39,786 nt of DNA from Fusicatenibacter_A intestinipullorum (GCA_019117495.1 DWZP01000007.1:1-39786); one strand, 5' to 3'. Shown: positions 8,595 to 17,061, counted from the stretch's first letter. Numbers and translations: made by a program. Notes: generated by a model not told the origin, from the letters alone.

Positions 8595-9772
8595 TTGGCA
8601 TCACTGTTTAAATAATCGTAAGCAAACTGCGCATAAATACCGGCGCCGTATTTTAACTGGTCCTCATCTACCGCAAATTTTGGGTGGTGATGCACGCAGT
8701 TCAGCCCTTTGGCAAGGTTGCGCACGCCGATAAAGCCATATACGCCTTTGGTTTTTTCCATAAATACGGAAAAATCTTCCGCACCCGTCATTTTATCCAA
8801 ATGGCTCAGGCAGCCTTCTCCCATAATTTTTACGGCTGCTTTACGGGCAATTTCGTTTAAATCATGGTGTTCATTAATAAGCGGCGCAGGGCCGAAGAAA
8901 TAGGTGCTGCTAACTTCGCAGCCATAGGTAAGCGCTGCTTTTTTGGCAATATCATCAATAAGCTCCGGCATGCCTTTACGGAATTCTTTATTAAAAGTTC
9001 TTACTGTGCCCACAAGTTCTGTCTTACCGGCAATAACGGCATCTGCGCTGCCGCCGTTCATCATGCCGGTTGTTACTACAAGCGAGTTTTCCGGGTTGTT
9101 AATACGGCTTACAAGGCTTTGCAGTGCCATAACAACGGCTGCCGCCGCAAGTACGGCATCACTGCCCTGCTGCGGCTTATCCGCCGGTGCGGTTTTACCG
9201 GTTACGGTAATTGTAAAGCGGTCGCTGCACGCCATGCGTTCGCCGTCTTCAAAATTAACCGTGCCGCTGTCCATTAAAGCCCATACATGCTGCCCAAAAA
9301 CGGCGTCCACATCGTCAAGGCAGCCTTTTTCAACATAATGGCGCGATTCCGTCCCAATTTCTTCCGCCATCTGGAATAAAAGTTTTACCGTTCCGTGCAG
9401 CTGATTTTTATTCGCCGCCAGCATTTTACCGGCAGCCAGCAGCATTGCCGTATGGCAGTCGTGCCCGCAGGCATGCATAACACCGTCGTTCTGCGAGCAG
9501 AAGCCGCAGTCGTTTTCTTCCTGTATCGGCAGTGCGTCGATATCGGCGCGCAGCATTACCGTGCGCCCGGGCTGCTTTCCGCGGATAATGCCGACGCAGC
9601 CGGTAATATCATCAAACACCTGTACTTCAATGCCGAAGGATTTCAGTTCGTTTACAATATGTTCCGTTGTTTTATATTCTTTGGTGCCAAGTTCCGGATG
9701 GGCATGCAGCCAGCGGCGCTGCTCTAAAATATAGCTTTCTTCTTTTAAAGCAAGTTCTTTAAAGTTCATCAT
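8591..9772 (-). CDS. M20 family amidohydrolase (N-acyl amino acid / AbgA-like)
   Basis: A zinc-dependent amidohydrolase or aminoacylase of 393 residues. Metal-binding motifs are visible: HACGHDCH at 100-107, MAEEIG with the catalytic Glu pair near 134-137, and a C-terminal HHHPKFAVDE histidine cluster. The middle dimerisation domain is intact (about 180-290). It lies downstream of an abgT transporter gene, as AbgA does in the E. coli abg operon, so cleavage of an imported aminoacyl or aminobenzoyl-glutamate-like amide is a reasonable guess. Other N-acyl amino acids are equally possible. Its ATG overlaps the stop of the small M20-fragment gene (ATGA). Confidence 0.9.
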   Translation of the reverse strand: MMNFKELALKEESYILEQRRWLHAHPELGTKEYKTTEHIVNELKSFGIEVQVFDDITGCVGIIRGKQPGRTVMLRADIDALPIQEENDCGFCSQNDGVMHACGHDCHTAMLLAAGKMLAANKNQLHGTVKLLFQMAEEIGTESRHYVEKGCLDDVDAVFGQHVWALMDSGTVNFEDGERMACSDRFTITVTGKTAPADKPQQGSDAVLAAAAVVMALQSLVSRINNPENSLVVTTGMMNGGSADAVIAGKTELVGTVRTFNKEFRKGMPELIDDIAKKAALTYGCEVSSTYFFGPAPLINEHHDLNEIARKAAVKIMGEGCLSHLDKMTGAEDFSVFMEKTKGVYGFIGVRNLAKGLNCVHHHPKFAVDEDQLKYGAGIYAQFAYDYLNSDAK

Positions 9773-10134
9773 GCCTCACCTCCGTTTTTCTGCACTTGGC
9801 CGAATTCAACTTCTGCCGTACAGCCAAATGCTGCGGCTGTGCTTTGGGCAATTGCCGTAAGGCCGGGCTGAGCGGCTTTAAGGTTTTCTTCGTCCCCGGC
9901 ATATAAATAAGCAGTCATTTTTACCAAATCGGTAATGATGTTAAACTGCGTGCCGCCGTTAACGCCGCTTACCGTAAATACCAGCGGCTTAAGCGGATTA
10001 TTTAAGCGGCTTACAAGAGCCTGCGCGTTTAAAATAAAAGACGATGCCGCCACAATAGCATCTTTGCCTAAATGCGGCGTAGAGCCATGCGCGGAACTGC
10101 CATGAACGGAAATATTAATTTTAGAATAGTACAT
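9769..10134 (-). CDS. Free-standing M20 dimerisation-domain protein (truncated amidohydrolase)
   Basis: These 121 residues match only the middle lid/dimerisation domain of M20 amidohydrolases: VHGSSAHGSTPHLGKDAI, SRLNNPLKPLVFTVSGVNGG and FNIITDLVKM. Both halves of the catalytic domain, including all zinc ligands, are missing. It cannot be an active hydrolase. It may be the remnant of a second abg-type hydrolase (AbgB-like) left by deletion. Yet it has a good start (AAGGAG 7 nt before ATG at 10134; an earlier ATG at 10140 is too close) and an ATGA overlap with the intact M20 gene, so translation is likely maintained. Role unknown: decayed gene, coupling leader or partner of the full-length enzyme. 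Confidence 0.8.
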   Translation of the reverse strand: MYYSKINISVHGSSAHGSTPHLGKDAIVAASSFILNAQALVSRLNNPLKPLVFTVSGVNGGTQFNIITDLVKMTAYLYAGDEENLKAAQPGLTAIAQSTAAAFGCTAEVEFGQVQKNGGEA

Positions 10135-10152
10135 AGCCATACTCCTTATAAA

Positions 10153-10177
10153 AGCGGCTGCCCTTTAAGCAGCCGCT
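10153..10177 (-). terminator. Hairpin after abgT, before the M20 fragment gene
   Basis: A perfect 9-bp stem AGCGGCTGC/GCAGCCGCT (10153-10161 with 10169-10177) is followed by only four Ts on the minus strand. It lies between the abgT stop and the ribosome binding site of the next gene. It probably reduces rather than ends transcription, or protects the abgT mRNA 3' end. Confidence 0.55.
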
Positions 10178-10195
10178 GTATTTACGTTTAAATTA

Positions 10196-11743
10196 TCAGT
10201 TAAGGAAAATGCCGCCGCCCGGGCCAAGAGGAATATCGAGGAAAATCCATACCAGAAGCTGGATAATCCAGATAACCGTAAAAGTAACGGAAAACGGCAC
10301 CATGTTGGCGATAACGGAGCCCAGCCCCATTTCCGGCGCATATCTGCGTACAAAGCCCAAAATAACCGGGCAGTACGGGAACAGCGGCGACAGCGGGTTG
10401 GTAATGGAATCGCCTATGCGGTAAGAAACCTGCGTAACGGCCGGGTCAAAGCCCATCAGCATCAGCATCGGCACAAAAATCGGCGCCAGAATCGCCCATT
10501 TTGCGGAAGCGGAACCGATAAGAATATTAACAAGGCACGATACAAAAATAAGGCCAATCAAAAGCGGCGCACCGGTAAATTCCATTGCTTTTAAAGCTTC
10601 CGCACCTTTAATTGCCATTACAATGCCCAAATTGCTCCATGCAAAATAGCTGGTAAACTGAGCGATAAAGAAGCACATAAAAATGTAACCGGCCATATCT
10701 TTAAAGCCAAGAGTTATATCGGCAAACAAATCGCGGTCATTTTTGTATTTGCCGCAGCCAAAGCCATAGCAGGCACCAACAACAAACAGAGCAACGGTAA
10801 CCGTTAAAATAATGCCGTTCATAAACGGAGAACCGTTAGTCATAACAGAATGTGTTTTAGGATCTGCCAGAAGCGGGTCATCACCTATGCAGGCGGCAAC
10901 AAGCGCAATTACAAAAATTACAAGTCCGATAACAGCCCATTTTAAGCCGCGCTTCTGTGCCTCGGTAATCTGCCCTTCCGATTCGTCAAAATTATATTTT
11001 AATAAATCTTCTTTGGTTGTCGGGAAACGTTTTACCAGGAATTTTTCCGTAAGCAGCGTACCAAAAACAGCAAGCAAAATACAGGATACAATTAAAAAGT
11101 ACCAGTTAATGGCCATAGTTGCCTGATAGTTAGGGTCGATCATGCGTGCCGCGCTTTCGGTAAAGCCGTAAGCCAGAGCGTCCGTCATGCCAAGCATAAT
11201 ATTGGCACTAAAGCCGCCTGCACACCCAGCGTAAGCTACAATCATGCCCAAAACAGGGCTGCGCCCCATGCCCATATAAATAACTGCTGCCAGCGGCGGC
11301 ATAACAATATAGCCGGCGTCGCCCGCAAGGTTAGCGTTAATTGCAACAAAAAGAATGGCAAAAGTTACCATCCACGATTTGGCGTCGCCCATAACCTGTT
11401 TCATCATGGTTACAAGGAACCCGCTCTTTTCTGCAACAGCCGCACCGATAATGCATACCATTACCATGCCCAGCGGCGCAAAGTTTGAATAGTTGGCAAC
11501 GGCCTTGCTGTACATATCACGGAAACCATCTTTAGTTAAAAGATTTACTACCTGAATGGTTTTGCCGGTACCGGGATGCACAGCTCCATAACCAATGCTT
11601 CCCAAAACAGCAGAAAGAATTACAACCACAACAGCCAGAATAATGAACAGGCTGACAGGGTCTGGCATGGCATTGCCGATTTTCTCAATAAAGTCCATCG
11701 CTTTATCGAAGAAACCTTTTTGTTTTACTTCTGCTTTTGCCAT
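10196..11743 (-). CDS. abgT: AbgT-family transporter
   Basis: An integral membrane protein of 515 residues with many hydrophobic segments. It belongs to the AbgT family, known for uptake of p-aminobenzoyl-glutamate and, in some members, drug export. Family-like stretches include the N-terminal IGNAMPDPVSLFIILAV, the NANLAGDAGYIVMPPLAA region and the C-terminal SYRIGDSITNPLSPLFPYCP. It is the first gene of the seven-gene operon and is followed by M20 genes, as in abgABT. Uptake of an acylated amino acid or folate breakdown product for hydrolysis downstream is inferred. The start is supported by AGGAAG 8 nt upstream. Confidence 0.9.
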   Translation of the reverse strand: MAKAEVKQKGFFDKAMDFIEKIGNAMPDPVSLFIILAVVVVILSAVLGSIGYGAVHPGTGKTIQVVNLLTKDGFRDMYSKAVANYSNFAPLGMVMVCIIGAAVAEKSGFLVTMMKQVMGDAKSWMVTFAILFVAINANLAGDAGYIVMPPLAAVIYMGMGRSPVLGMIVAYAGCAGGFSANIMLGMTDALAYGFTESAARMIDPNYQATMAINWYFLIVSCILLAVFGTLLTEKFLVKRFPTTKEDLLKYNFDESEGQITEAQKRGLKWAVIGLVIFVIALVAACIGDDPLLADPKTHSVMTNGSPFMNGIILTVTVALFVVGACYGFGCGKYKNDRDLFADITLGFKDMAGYIFMCFFIAQFTSYFAWSNLGIVMAIKGAEALKAMEFTGAPLLIGLIFVSCLVNILIGSASAKWAILAPIFVPMLMLMGFDPAVTQVSYRIGDSITNPLSPLFPYCPVILGFVRRYAPEMGLGSVIANMVPFSVTFTVIWIIQLLVWIFLDIPLGPGGGIFLN

Positions 11744-11781
11744 AAAATCACTTCCTCACCTTTCAAAATATTAAAAAAGAA

Positions 11782-11807
11782 GGGACTCCACCAATTTGTG
11801 AAGTCCC
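11782..11807 (-). terminator. Intrinsic terminator, in the leader of abgT
   Basis: A 10-bp stem (GGGACTCCAC at 11782-11791 with GTGAAGTCCC at 11798-11807, one G-U) is followed on the minus strand by TTCTTTTTT. It terminates the DUF3298 gene upstream. The only -10 box that could serve abgT lies before this hairpin, so the abgT operon must also be transcribed through it. Confidence 0.8.
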
Positions 11808-11821
11808 CGTTGACTAAATTT

Positions 11822-11827
11822 ATTATA
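11822..11827 (-). promoter_or_regulatory. Candidate -10 box of the abgT operon
   Basis: A perfect TATAAT on the minus strand, with no clear -35 box 17 nt upstream. The expected transcript start is near 11814, only about 7 nt before the terminator hairpin at 11782-11807. Confidence 0.4.
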
Positions 11828-11884
11828 ACATTTCAGCCTGCTAAAATAAATAGATTTTAATTTTATTTTTAAGGTTCAGAGGCG

Positions 11885-12685
11885 TTATTTTATATCAACT
11901 GCCAAAATATCGCTCAAGCCGTCCAGCGGAATGGCAAAGGTTACAACGCCAGCTGCATAAGGAGCAACTTCATAAGGCGGGTAGGCAATTACAAGATTTT
12001 TGCCGTCCTGAATATAAAAACGGTCGCCGTCTTTTACTTCTACCGGTCCGAAGAACATTCTGGAGTCTTCGGCTACTTTGGCTGCAACAACTTTATTGAT
12101 GCGTTCCAGATAGTTGCTGCCGTTTTTAAATAAATCGGCCAGTTCAAGCTCCCTGCCGGTGTTTAAATCAAACGTTGCCGCATTAAAAAGCGTCATGCCG
12201 TGGGCGCCGCCGGTGTAAATGTAACCGCGCTGCTCAACGCTTAAATAATTATCGCCTTTAAAATGCACGGTATACTGCCCCTGTAAGTCGTAGCTGGGCA
12301 CACTGGTGCCGCCGTACTGTTTTACATCTTCAAGGTCACAGCGCAGTTTAAAATTAACAAAACCGGCCACGTCTTCAACAAATTCACGTGCGTCTTCACT
12401 TCCGTCCTTGGCTTTAAAGGTTTTATCGTAAGCGGTGCGCATAACGTCATCGTTTCTCATGCTTAAAGGCAGGGCTGTATACAGCTGCTTTAAAACATAA
12501 AAATTTAAAGTGTTGTTAATTTTATTATCGGCAAATTTGCCGCCTGCCGCGCCTTTAATTTGCGGAACGTCAATCTTTACGCTGCCTTCGTGTACGTCAA
12601 ATGTTTTTACAGCCGGTGCCGCAAATGCCGCCGAGCATACCGACAGGCACAATGCCGCTGCTGCCAGAGTTTTTGCGATTTTCAT
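11885..12685 (-). CDS. Secreted DUF3298/RsiV-like protein
   Basis: An exported protein of 266 residues with a signal peptide (about 1-22, ending AAFAAP). Residues 150-180 (YIYTGGAHGMTLFNAATFDL, then LELADLF) are the hallmark of the DUF3298 domain, which forms the extracellular part of the anti-sigma factor RsiV and also occurs in stand-alone secreted proteins. No transmembrane anchor or anti-sigma domain is present, so it is not an anti-sigma factor itself. RsiV-type domains bind lysozyme; whether this one does is unknown. It is a single-gene unit between its own promoter and terminator. Confidence 0.8.
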   Translation of the reverse strand: MKIAKTLAAAALCLSVCSAAFAAPAVKTFDVHEGSVKIDVPQIKGAAGGKFADNKINNTLNFYVLKQLYTALPLSMRNDDVMRTAYDKTFKAKDGSEDAREFVEDVAGFVNFKLRCDLEDVKQYGGTSVPSYDLQGQYTVHFKGDNYLSVEQRGYIYTGGAHGMTLFNAATFDLNTGRELELADLFKNGSNYLERINKVVAAKVAEDSRMFFGPVEVKDGDRFYIQDGKNLVIAYPPYEVAPYAAGVVTFAIPLDGLSDILAVDIK

Positions 12686-12717
12686 AAAAACCCTCCTTTT
12701 GGTTTGTTGTTAGGTTA

Positions 12718-12723
12718 ATTATA
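12718..12723 (-). promoter_or_regulatory. Candidate -10 box of the DUF3298 gene
   Basis: TATAAT on the minus strand 32 nt before the ATG, with a weak CTTTTG -35 at a 17-nt spacing. The gene then has a GGAGGG ribosome binding site. Confidence 0.5.
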
Positions 12724-12761
12724 GCATAAATACCTTTCAACAAAAGCAGGGCCCAAAAATT

Positions 12762-13946
12762 TCACAAATCGTCCGCAGCCTGCCTGCGGCATGCCGCCGC
12801 TGCCGGAATAAAACTGAACACCGCCGCTGCTGCCACTACAACGGCAATCATAATACCCTCCTGCAAAGTAAAGCCTGCGGTAAGGTTAACGGCAGTTTTT
12901 TCGCGCAGCAGATATGCCAGCGCCGCAAAAGCACCGTGCCCAAGCGCCGTGCCTGCTGCCGTGCCAATGCAGGAAAGCAGCATGCCCTGCAAAAAGTTAA
13001 TTTTAATAATTGCCTTCTGCCCTGCGCCAATGGCACGCATAACAGCATTGTCGTGCCTGCGCATGGCTGCTGCCCAGTAAGTTGTAAAGGCAATAATAAT
13101 CAGCGACAGCAAAATTACGGCATAGCTTATAATTTGCAGCACTTTTTCCGCATCGCCCATTACCGAAAACAGTTCTATTATTGTCTGCGAAGGAAATACC
13201 ACCTGCATTTCCTTATTATTGCGGTATTGGGAAAGCACTGCCAGTGCCTGCGCATAACCGGCAGGCTTAATCAGCACACCGGTTACGCCCTGCACCGCCG
13301 CGCCATGCCCTGCGTGGGCAACCCAAATGCTTTTAATATCGGTTAAAATGCTTTGGTCATACGGCCCGTTAACCGGCTTTAAAATGCCAACTACTTTATA
13401 TTCCTGCGCATGCCCTTTGCTGCCCGGAATTTCTACCATGCCGTGCGAAGTTTTAAAAGTATCGCCAAGTTTTAAGCCCGTCATGGCAGCCATTCTTGCA
13501 CCGAGCACGGCTTCAAAAGGTGCTTCAAACGCACGCCCTTCGTTTATTTGCAGCCACTTGCCGCGCTGCGGGTTAATTACATAATTAAAAATTTCCTTTT
13601 CCGTTCCCGCCATGCGGAAGCCGCGGTAATTATCGCCGTAACCGAAAGGCACTGCCATTGCCACATTTTTATTGGCGCGCAGCTTTTCCACTTCCGCATA
13701 ACTGATGTTGCTCATGGGTGTGTCTTTTAAAAATACCGTATTCAGCACCAGCTGGTTAGGGCTCCCCTTGCTGCCCGCAACTATCGGAAAAGGTTCTGCT
13801 GCCGCCGTAAGCCCGCTGTGTACGCCGTCTGCCAAAAGCAGCACCAGCACCGCCATGGCAATGCTTGCCATAACAACACAGCAGGCAACAAGGCTTTGCA
13901 AAGGTTTAAACATAATATTGCGGCGTACTATTTTAATGATGCTCAT
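12762..13946 (-). CDS. ABC transporter permease, FtsX/MacB type
   Basis: A 394-residue membrane permease. It has an N-terminal transmembrane helix (about 18-42), a large extracytoplasmic MacB-PCD-like domain (about 45-260) and three C-terminal helices (about 270-295, 315-345 and 360-385). This is the MacB/LolC/FtsX-like topology, which usually moves substrates or force across the envelope rather than importing solutes. It overlaps the ATPase gene by 14 nt. No membrane-fusion protein is encoded next to it; a secreted OB-like protein takes that position. Substrate unknown. Confidence 0.88.
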   Translation of the reverse strand: MSIIKIVRRNIMFKPLQSLVACCVVMASIAMAVLVLLLADGVHSGLTAAAEPFPIVAGSKGSPNQLVLNTVFLKDTPMSNISYAEVEKLRANKNVAMAVPFGYGDNYRGFRMAGTEKEIFNYVINPQRGKWLQINEGRAFEAPFEAVLGARMAAMTGLKLGDTFKTSHGMVEIPGSKGHAQEYKVVGILKPVNGPYDQSILTDIKSIWVAHAGHGAAVQGVTGVLIKPAGYAQALAVLSQYRNNKEMQVVFPSQTIIELFSVMGDAEKVLQIISYAVILLSLIIIAFTTYWAAAMRRHDNAVMRAIGAGQKAIIKINFLQGMLLSCIGTAAGTALGHGAFAALAYLLREKTAVNLTAGFTLQEGIMIAVVVAAAAVFSFIPAAAACRRQAADDL

Positions 13947-14616
13947 GAGTTATGAACCTCCCGCCTTTAATGTCAAACCATTCGTCAAACTGCTCTTTAA
14001 CGCTTTCGTCATGCGTGGAAAGGATAAGCGCCGTACCGTTTTCGCTGCACAAACCGCGCAGAAGCCCCAGCACAATGCGGCTGTTTTCCGCATCAAGGCT
14101 TGCCGTGGGTTCATCTGCCAAAAGTAGTACAGGCTTGTTGATAACGGCGCGTACAACGGCTATGCGCTGCTGTTCGCCGATGCTTAATTTCCCGGGCAAT
14201 GTGTCTTTTTTATTTGCCAGCCCCACGCGCTCCAAAAGCATGGCTGCCCGTTTTTTTAGTTCAGCCATATTTCCGCCTGCAAAATAACCGGCCAGCAAAA
14301 TATTTTCTTCCGCCGTCAGCGCTTCTATAAGGTTCAGCTTTTGAAACACATAGCCGATATTACGGGCACGCCATAAATCGCGTTCTTTTTCCGGCATATT
14401 GTCAATGCGCGCGCCGTCAAAATAAATTTCACCGCCGCTTGGCGAAAGAAGCCCTGCAATCATATGCAGAAGGGTTGTTTTGCCGCTGCCAGAAGGGCCG
14501 GTTAAAAGCATTTGCCCGCCTTTATCGAGCATTAAATGCTCTGCGTGGCTGACGGTAATAATTTCACCTGAAGGTTCCATAACCTGTTTAAATACGTTTT
14601 TAATCTCCAAAAGCAT
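13933..14616 (-). CDS. ABC transporter ATP-binding protein (MacB/LolD type)
   Basis: The ATPase partner of the FtsX-type permease downstream. In 227 residues it shows Walker A GPSGSGKTT (40-48), the signature LSIGEQQRIAVVRA and Walker B LLLADEPTASLD. The signature has SIGEQ where LSGGQ is usual, a common variant. The start codon overlaps the stop of the preceding gene as TAATG, so the two are translationally coupled. Confidence 0.93.
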   Translation of the reverse strand: MLLEIKNVFKQVMEPSGEIITVSHAEHLMLDKGGQMLLTGPSGSGKTTLLHMIAGLLSPSGGEIYFDGARIDNMPEKERDLWRARNIGYVFQKLNLIEALTAEENILLAGYFAGGNMAELKKRAAMLLERVGLANKKDTLPGKLSIGEQQRIAVVRAVINKPVLLLADEPTASLDAENSRIVLGLLRGLCSENGTALILSTHDESVKEQFDEWFDIKGGRFITHEHH

Positions 14617-15116
14617 TATAAAGCCTCCAGTGACTGCGCCTGTATACGCACAAGGCTTACAAAGCCTGTTTCGGCGTCAACTTCCGTGCCTAATTCCAGT
14701 GTGCCGGTAACGCTTATCGGGCGGTCAAACGGCAGCGCCACAACAGGCTCGCTGAGCTGTACGACAACAATATCCGCAGGCCAGTCGGCGTCCGTGCTGC
14801 AAAACGGGCAAATACTCATCGGCTCGCGCGTCAGTACAAAAAAGTTAATGGTAGGCGTTAAGGGCGGCGCCATAAAGCCTGTCATTTGCACCGTCTGCCC
14901 TTCGCTGTTTTTCAGTTTATCGGAAAACGTAATGCCAAGCGAAGAAACACCGGCATACATTTCATCAAAAGTCATGCTTATTGCTGCTTCTGCCCTGCTG
15001 CACAAAAAAGGCGGTTCAAAGTGAACCGCCTTTAACGGCAAGTCTGCGGCGGTAAAGGCACCGCCTGCCAGCAGCAGGAGCGAAAGCAGAAAACTTTTTA
15101 ACAAGTTTCTGAGCAT
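14616..15116 (-). CDS. Secreted protein of unknown function with CPFC motif (DUF3299-like)
   Basis: 166 residues with a long hydrophobic leader (about 5-24). The mature part has QMTGFMAPP (77-85), FFVLTREPM (92-100) and CPFC (103-106), followed by VVVQL. This pattern resembles small OB-fold-like envelope proteins (DUF3299 and relatives). The CPFC pair could bind metal or form a disulfide. It lies 21 nt after alkaline phosphatase and overlaps the ABC ATPase gene, so it probably acts with the ABC transporter. Function not established. Confidence 0.65.
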   Translation of the reverse strand: MLRNLLKSFLLSLLLLAGGAFTAADLPLKAVHFEPPFLCSRAEAAISMTFDEMYAGVSSLGITFSDKLKNSEGQTVQMTGFMAPPLTPTINFFVLTREPMSICPFCSTDADWPADIVVVQLSEPVVALPFDRPISVTGTLELGTEVDAETGFVSLVRIQAQSLEAL

Positions 15117-15137
15117 CTTCCTGCCTCCGTAATTTAA

Positions 15138-16943
15138 TTATTTTTTGTAGTTTTTGGTTCCGTCAAGGCCAAGGGCTCTGACCATACCGAAGAATACCTC
15201 GGTGTTGTCCATTACGCCGTTGAAGTATTCGCTGCCGGGGCCCATGGCATTCAGCAGAATATCGTCAGCGGAGTGAACTTCCTGGGATTCTTTGTAAGGA
15301 ATGTTGCCTTTGTAGAATTCGCCTTCCAGTTTCGGGTTGGCAATGGCTTTGTCGCCTGCCATAATAGCCGGGGAAGTCGGAACTTCTTTAAATTTATAGT
15401 TGATGTTGGTATCCGGATGGTTAGCAAACTGAACTGCAAGGGTTACGTCCGGGTTCGGGTTGTCGGGGTAGCCGTCGCCGTCACGGTCTTCAAAAGTCGG
15501 CCAGCCTGCTGCTGCATAAGTGCGTACTGCTTCGCGGCCGGTTTTGCCGTCCAGTTCATGGTAAGTACCGGTAATGCTTGCGCCGTGTGCATGGTCGGCA
15601 ACTACAATAATCAGGGTGTCATTCCCGTTTTCGGCAGCAAATTTCTTGGCTACGCCAACAGCCTGGTCAAGTTCAATGTTGTCGTAAGCGGCACGCTGCC
15701 AGTCCATAACGTGCAGCTGTTTATCAACGCAGGCGCCTTCAACCATCAGGAAGAAGCCGTTTTCATTTTTGCTTAAAGTATCAATAGCGCGCTGAGTCAT
15801 TTCCACAAGGCCCGGCTGGTCATTAAAGCCGCCCAGAACCTTCGGGTTTTTCAGCATAGCGCGGTCGATATATACGTTCATGTTATCCAGCTGGTACAGG
15901 CCAAGAATTTTATCTTCATCTGCCGGGGTATTCAAAAGTTCGGTTCTGTTGCCGGAGAAAGTGTAGCCCAAATCTTTAAACTGTTCTACAACGTTAACAT
16001 TATCCTTGCGTTTGGAACCGGGCACATTCATCGGAATGAAGTGACGGGAACCGCCGCCCATAATAACGTCCGGACGGTGATAATCTTCGGTCATGGTTTC
16101 GGCAATAAAGTTCTGTTCAGCACGGCGGCGGGTATGGCTAAGCATCGCGGCCGGAGTGGCGTCGGTAATGTTTGAGGTGGAAACAATGCCGGTTGCCATG
16201 CCTTTGGTACGTTTAACAAGCTCGATAATGTTTTCTACTTTCGGGTCGTCAAACGGGTCTTTGGTGCTGTTGGCATATACGCCCATAGCGTTGTTTACGG
16301 ATTTATGGCCGGTTGCATAAGCAGATGCGCTGTTGGCGGAGTCCGTTACCAGAGAATCATAGCCGGAAGTTGTAATAACAGCCATGTGCGGCATTTTTTC
16401 CATGTTCAAAAGGTCGTTGTATTTGCCGTCGCTCAGGCCTTTGGAAAGGATACGTGCCATTTCGCGTGCCTGCAAACTCATGCCGTCGCCTACAAACAGA
16501 ATTACGTTTTTGGCTTTTTTCTTGGCTTTGGCATCGGTAACAGTATAGTTTACAACATTTTTGTTGCCGCCGCTTACAGCTTCTACTTTAACAGCGCCTG
16601 CTTTGGTAAAGGCAACATCAGGAATGCAGTAAACGGTTACGCCGTCAGCAGTTTTAACTTCGCCTTTTTTGCCAAAATATTTTTCGGCGTCAACGCCGTC
16701 AACAGTTACTTTAAAATCATCAGCAAGCCCTTTAACTTCTACCTGCAAATCAAAGCGCTGGCCTTTTAAAAATTTGGCCTGGTTAATAGGCATTACGCTT
16801 ACAGGGTTCTTTTCCTGAACGGTATAGCCCGCAGCTTCAACGTGGGCAGGAAGATATACATTTGCTGCTGCGGCACAGCCAAAAATGCTTAAAAATGCAC
16901 AAACGGCAGCAGCAGTTTTTCTTTTTTTGCTGGATAATTTCAT
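15138..16943 (-). CDS. phoA: Secreted alkaline phosphatase
   Basis: Releases phosphate from phosphomonoesters outside the cytoplasm. The 601-residue protein has a signal peptide (about 1-36). The active-site aspartate is in ILFVGDGMS (about 149-157), the nucleophilic serine in TDSANSASAYATG (about 201-213) and the late metal ligands in VVADHAHG and EVHSADD. About 110 residues lie between the signal and the catalytic domain and are not part of the core enzyme. It leads an operon with the OB-like protein and the ABC pair. The start has AGGAGG 11 nt upstream. Confidence 0.94.
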   Translation of the reverse strand: MKLSSKKRKTAAAVCAFLSIFGCAAAANVYLPAHVEAAGYTVQEKNPVSVMPINQAKFLKGQRFDLQVEVKGLADDFKVTVDGVDAEKYFGKKGEVKTADGVTVYCIPDVAFTKAGAVKVEAVSGGNKNVVNYTVTDAKAKKKAKNVILFVGDGMSLQAREMARILSKGLSDGKYNDLLNMEKMPHMAVITTSGYDSLVTDSANSASAYATGHKSVNNAMGVYANSTKDPFDDPKVENIIELVKRTKGMATGIVSTSNITDATPAAMLSHTRRRAEQNFIAETMTEDYHRPDVIMGGGSRHFIPMNVPGSKRKDNVNVVEQFKDLGYTFSGNRTELLNTPADEDKILGLYQLDNMNVYIDRAMLKNPKVLGGFNDQPGLVEMTQRAIDTLSKNENGFFLMVEGACVDKQLHVMDWQRAAYDNIELDQAVGVAKKFAAENGNDTLIIVVADHAHGASITGTYHELDGKTGREAVRTYAAAGWPTFEDRDGDGYPDNPNPDVTLAVQFANHPDTNINYKFKEVPTSPAIMAGDKAIANPKLEGEFYKGNIPYKESQEVHSADDILLNAMGPGSEYFNGVMDNTEVFFGMVRALGLDGTKNYKK

Positions 16944-17002
16944 AAAACTTTAGTCCTCCTTTAAAATGGCAGTTTAGTATATTGTTATTTTAGGTTGGCT
17001 TT

Positions 17003-17056
17003 ATTATAAGCAAATTATTTAAAAATTTAATGCAGCGTAAGTAAAAAGTATGTAAA
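17003..17056 (-). promoter_or_regulatory. phoA promoter with possible Pho-box-like direct repeat
   Basis: TATAAT at 17003-17008 has a poor -35 (ATTAAA, 17-nt spacer), which suits an activated promoter. Just upstream, at 17035-17056, the minus strand has two 11-bp direct repeats, TTTACATACTT and TTTACTTACGC, the spacing used by PhoB/PhoP-type regulators. The first repeat overlaps the T run of the neighbouring terminator, so part of the likeness could be chance. Confidence 0.4.
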
Positions 17057-17061
17057 AAAAA

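Noticed and set aside
11782..11807. T-box or other known riboswitch in the abgT leader
   Set aside because: GGTGGAGTCCC faintly recalls a T-box, but the leader is far too short and lacks the specifier stem; a simple terminator hairpin explains it.
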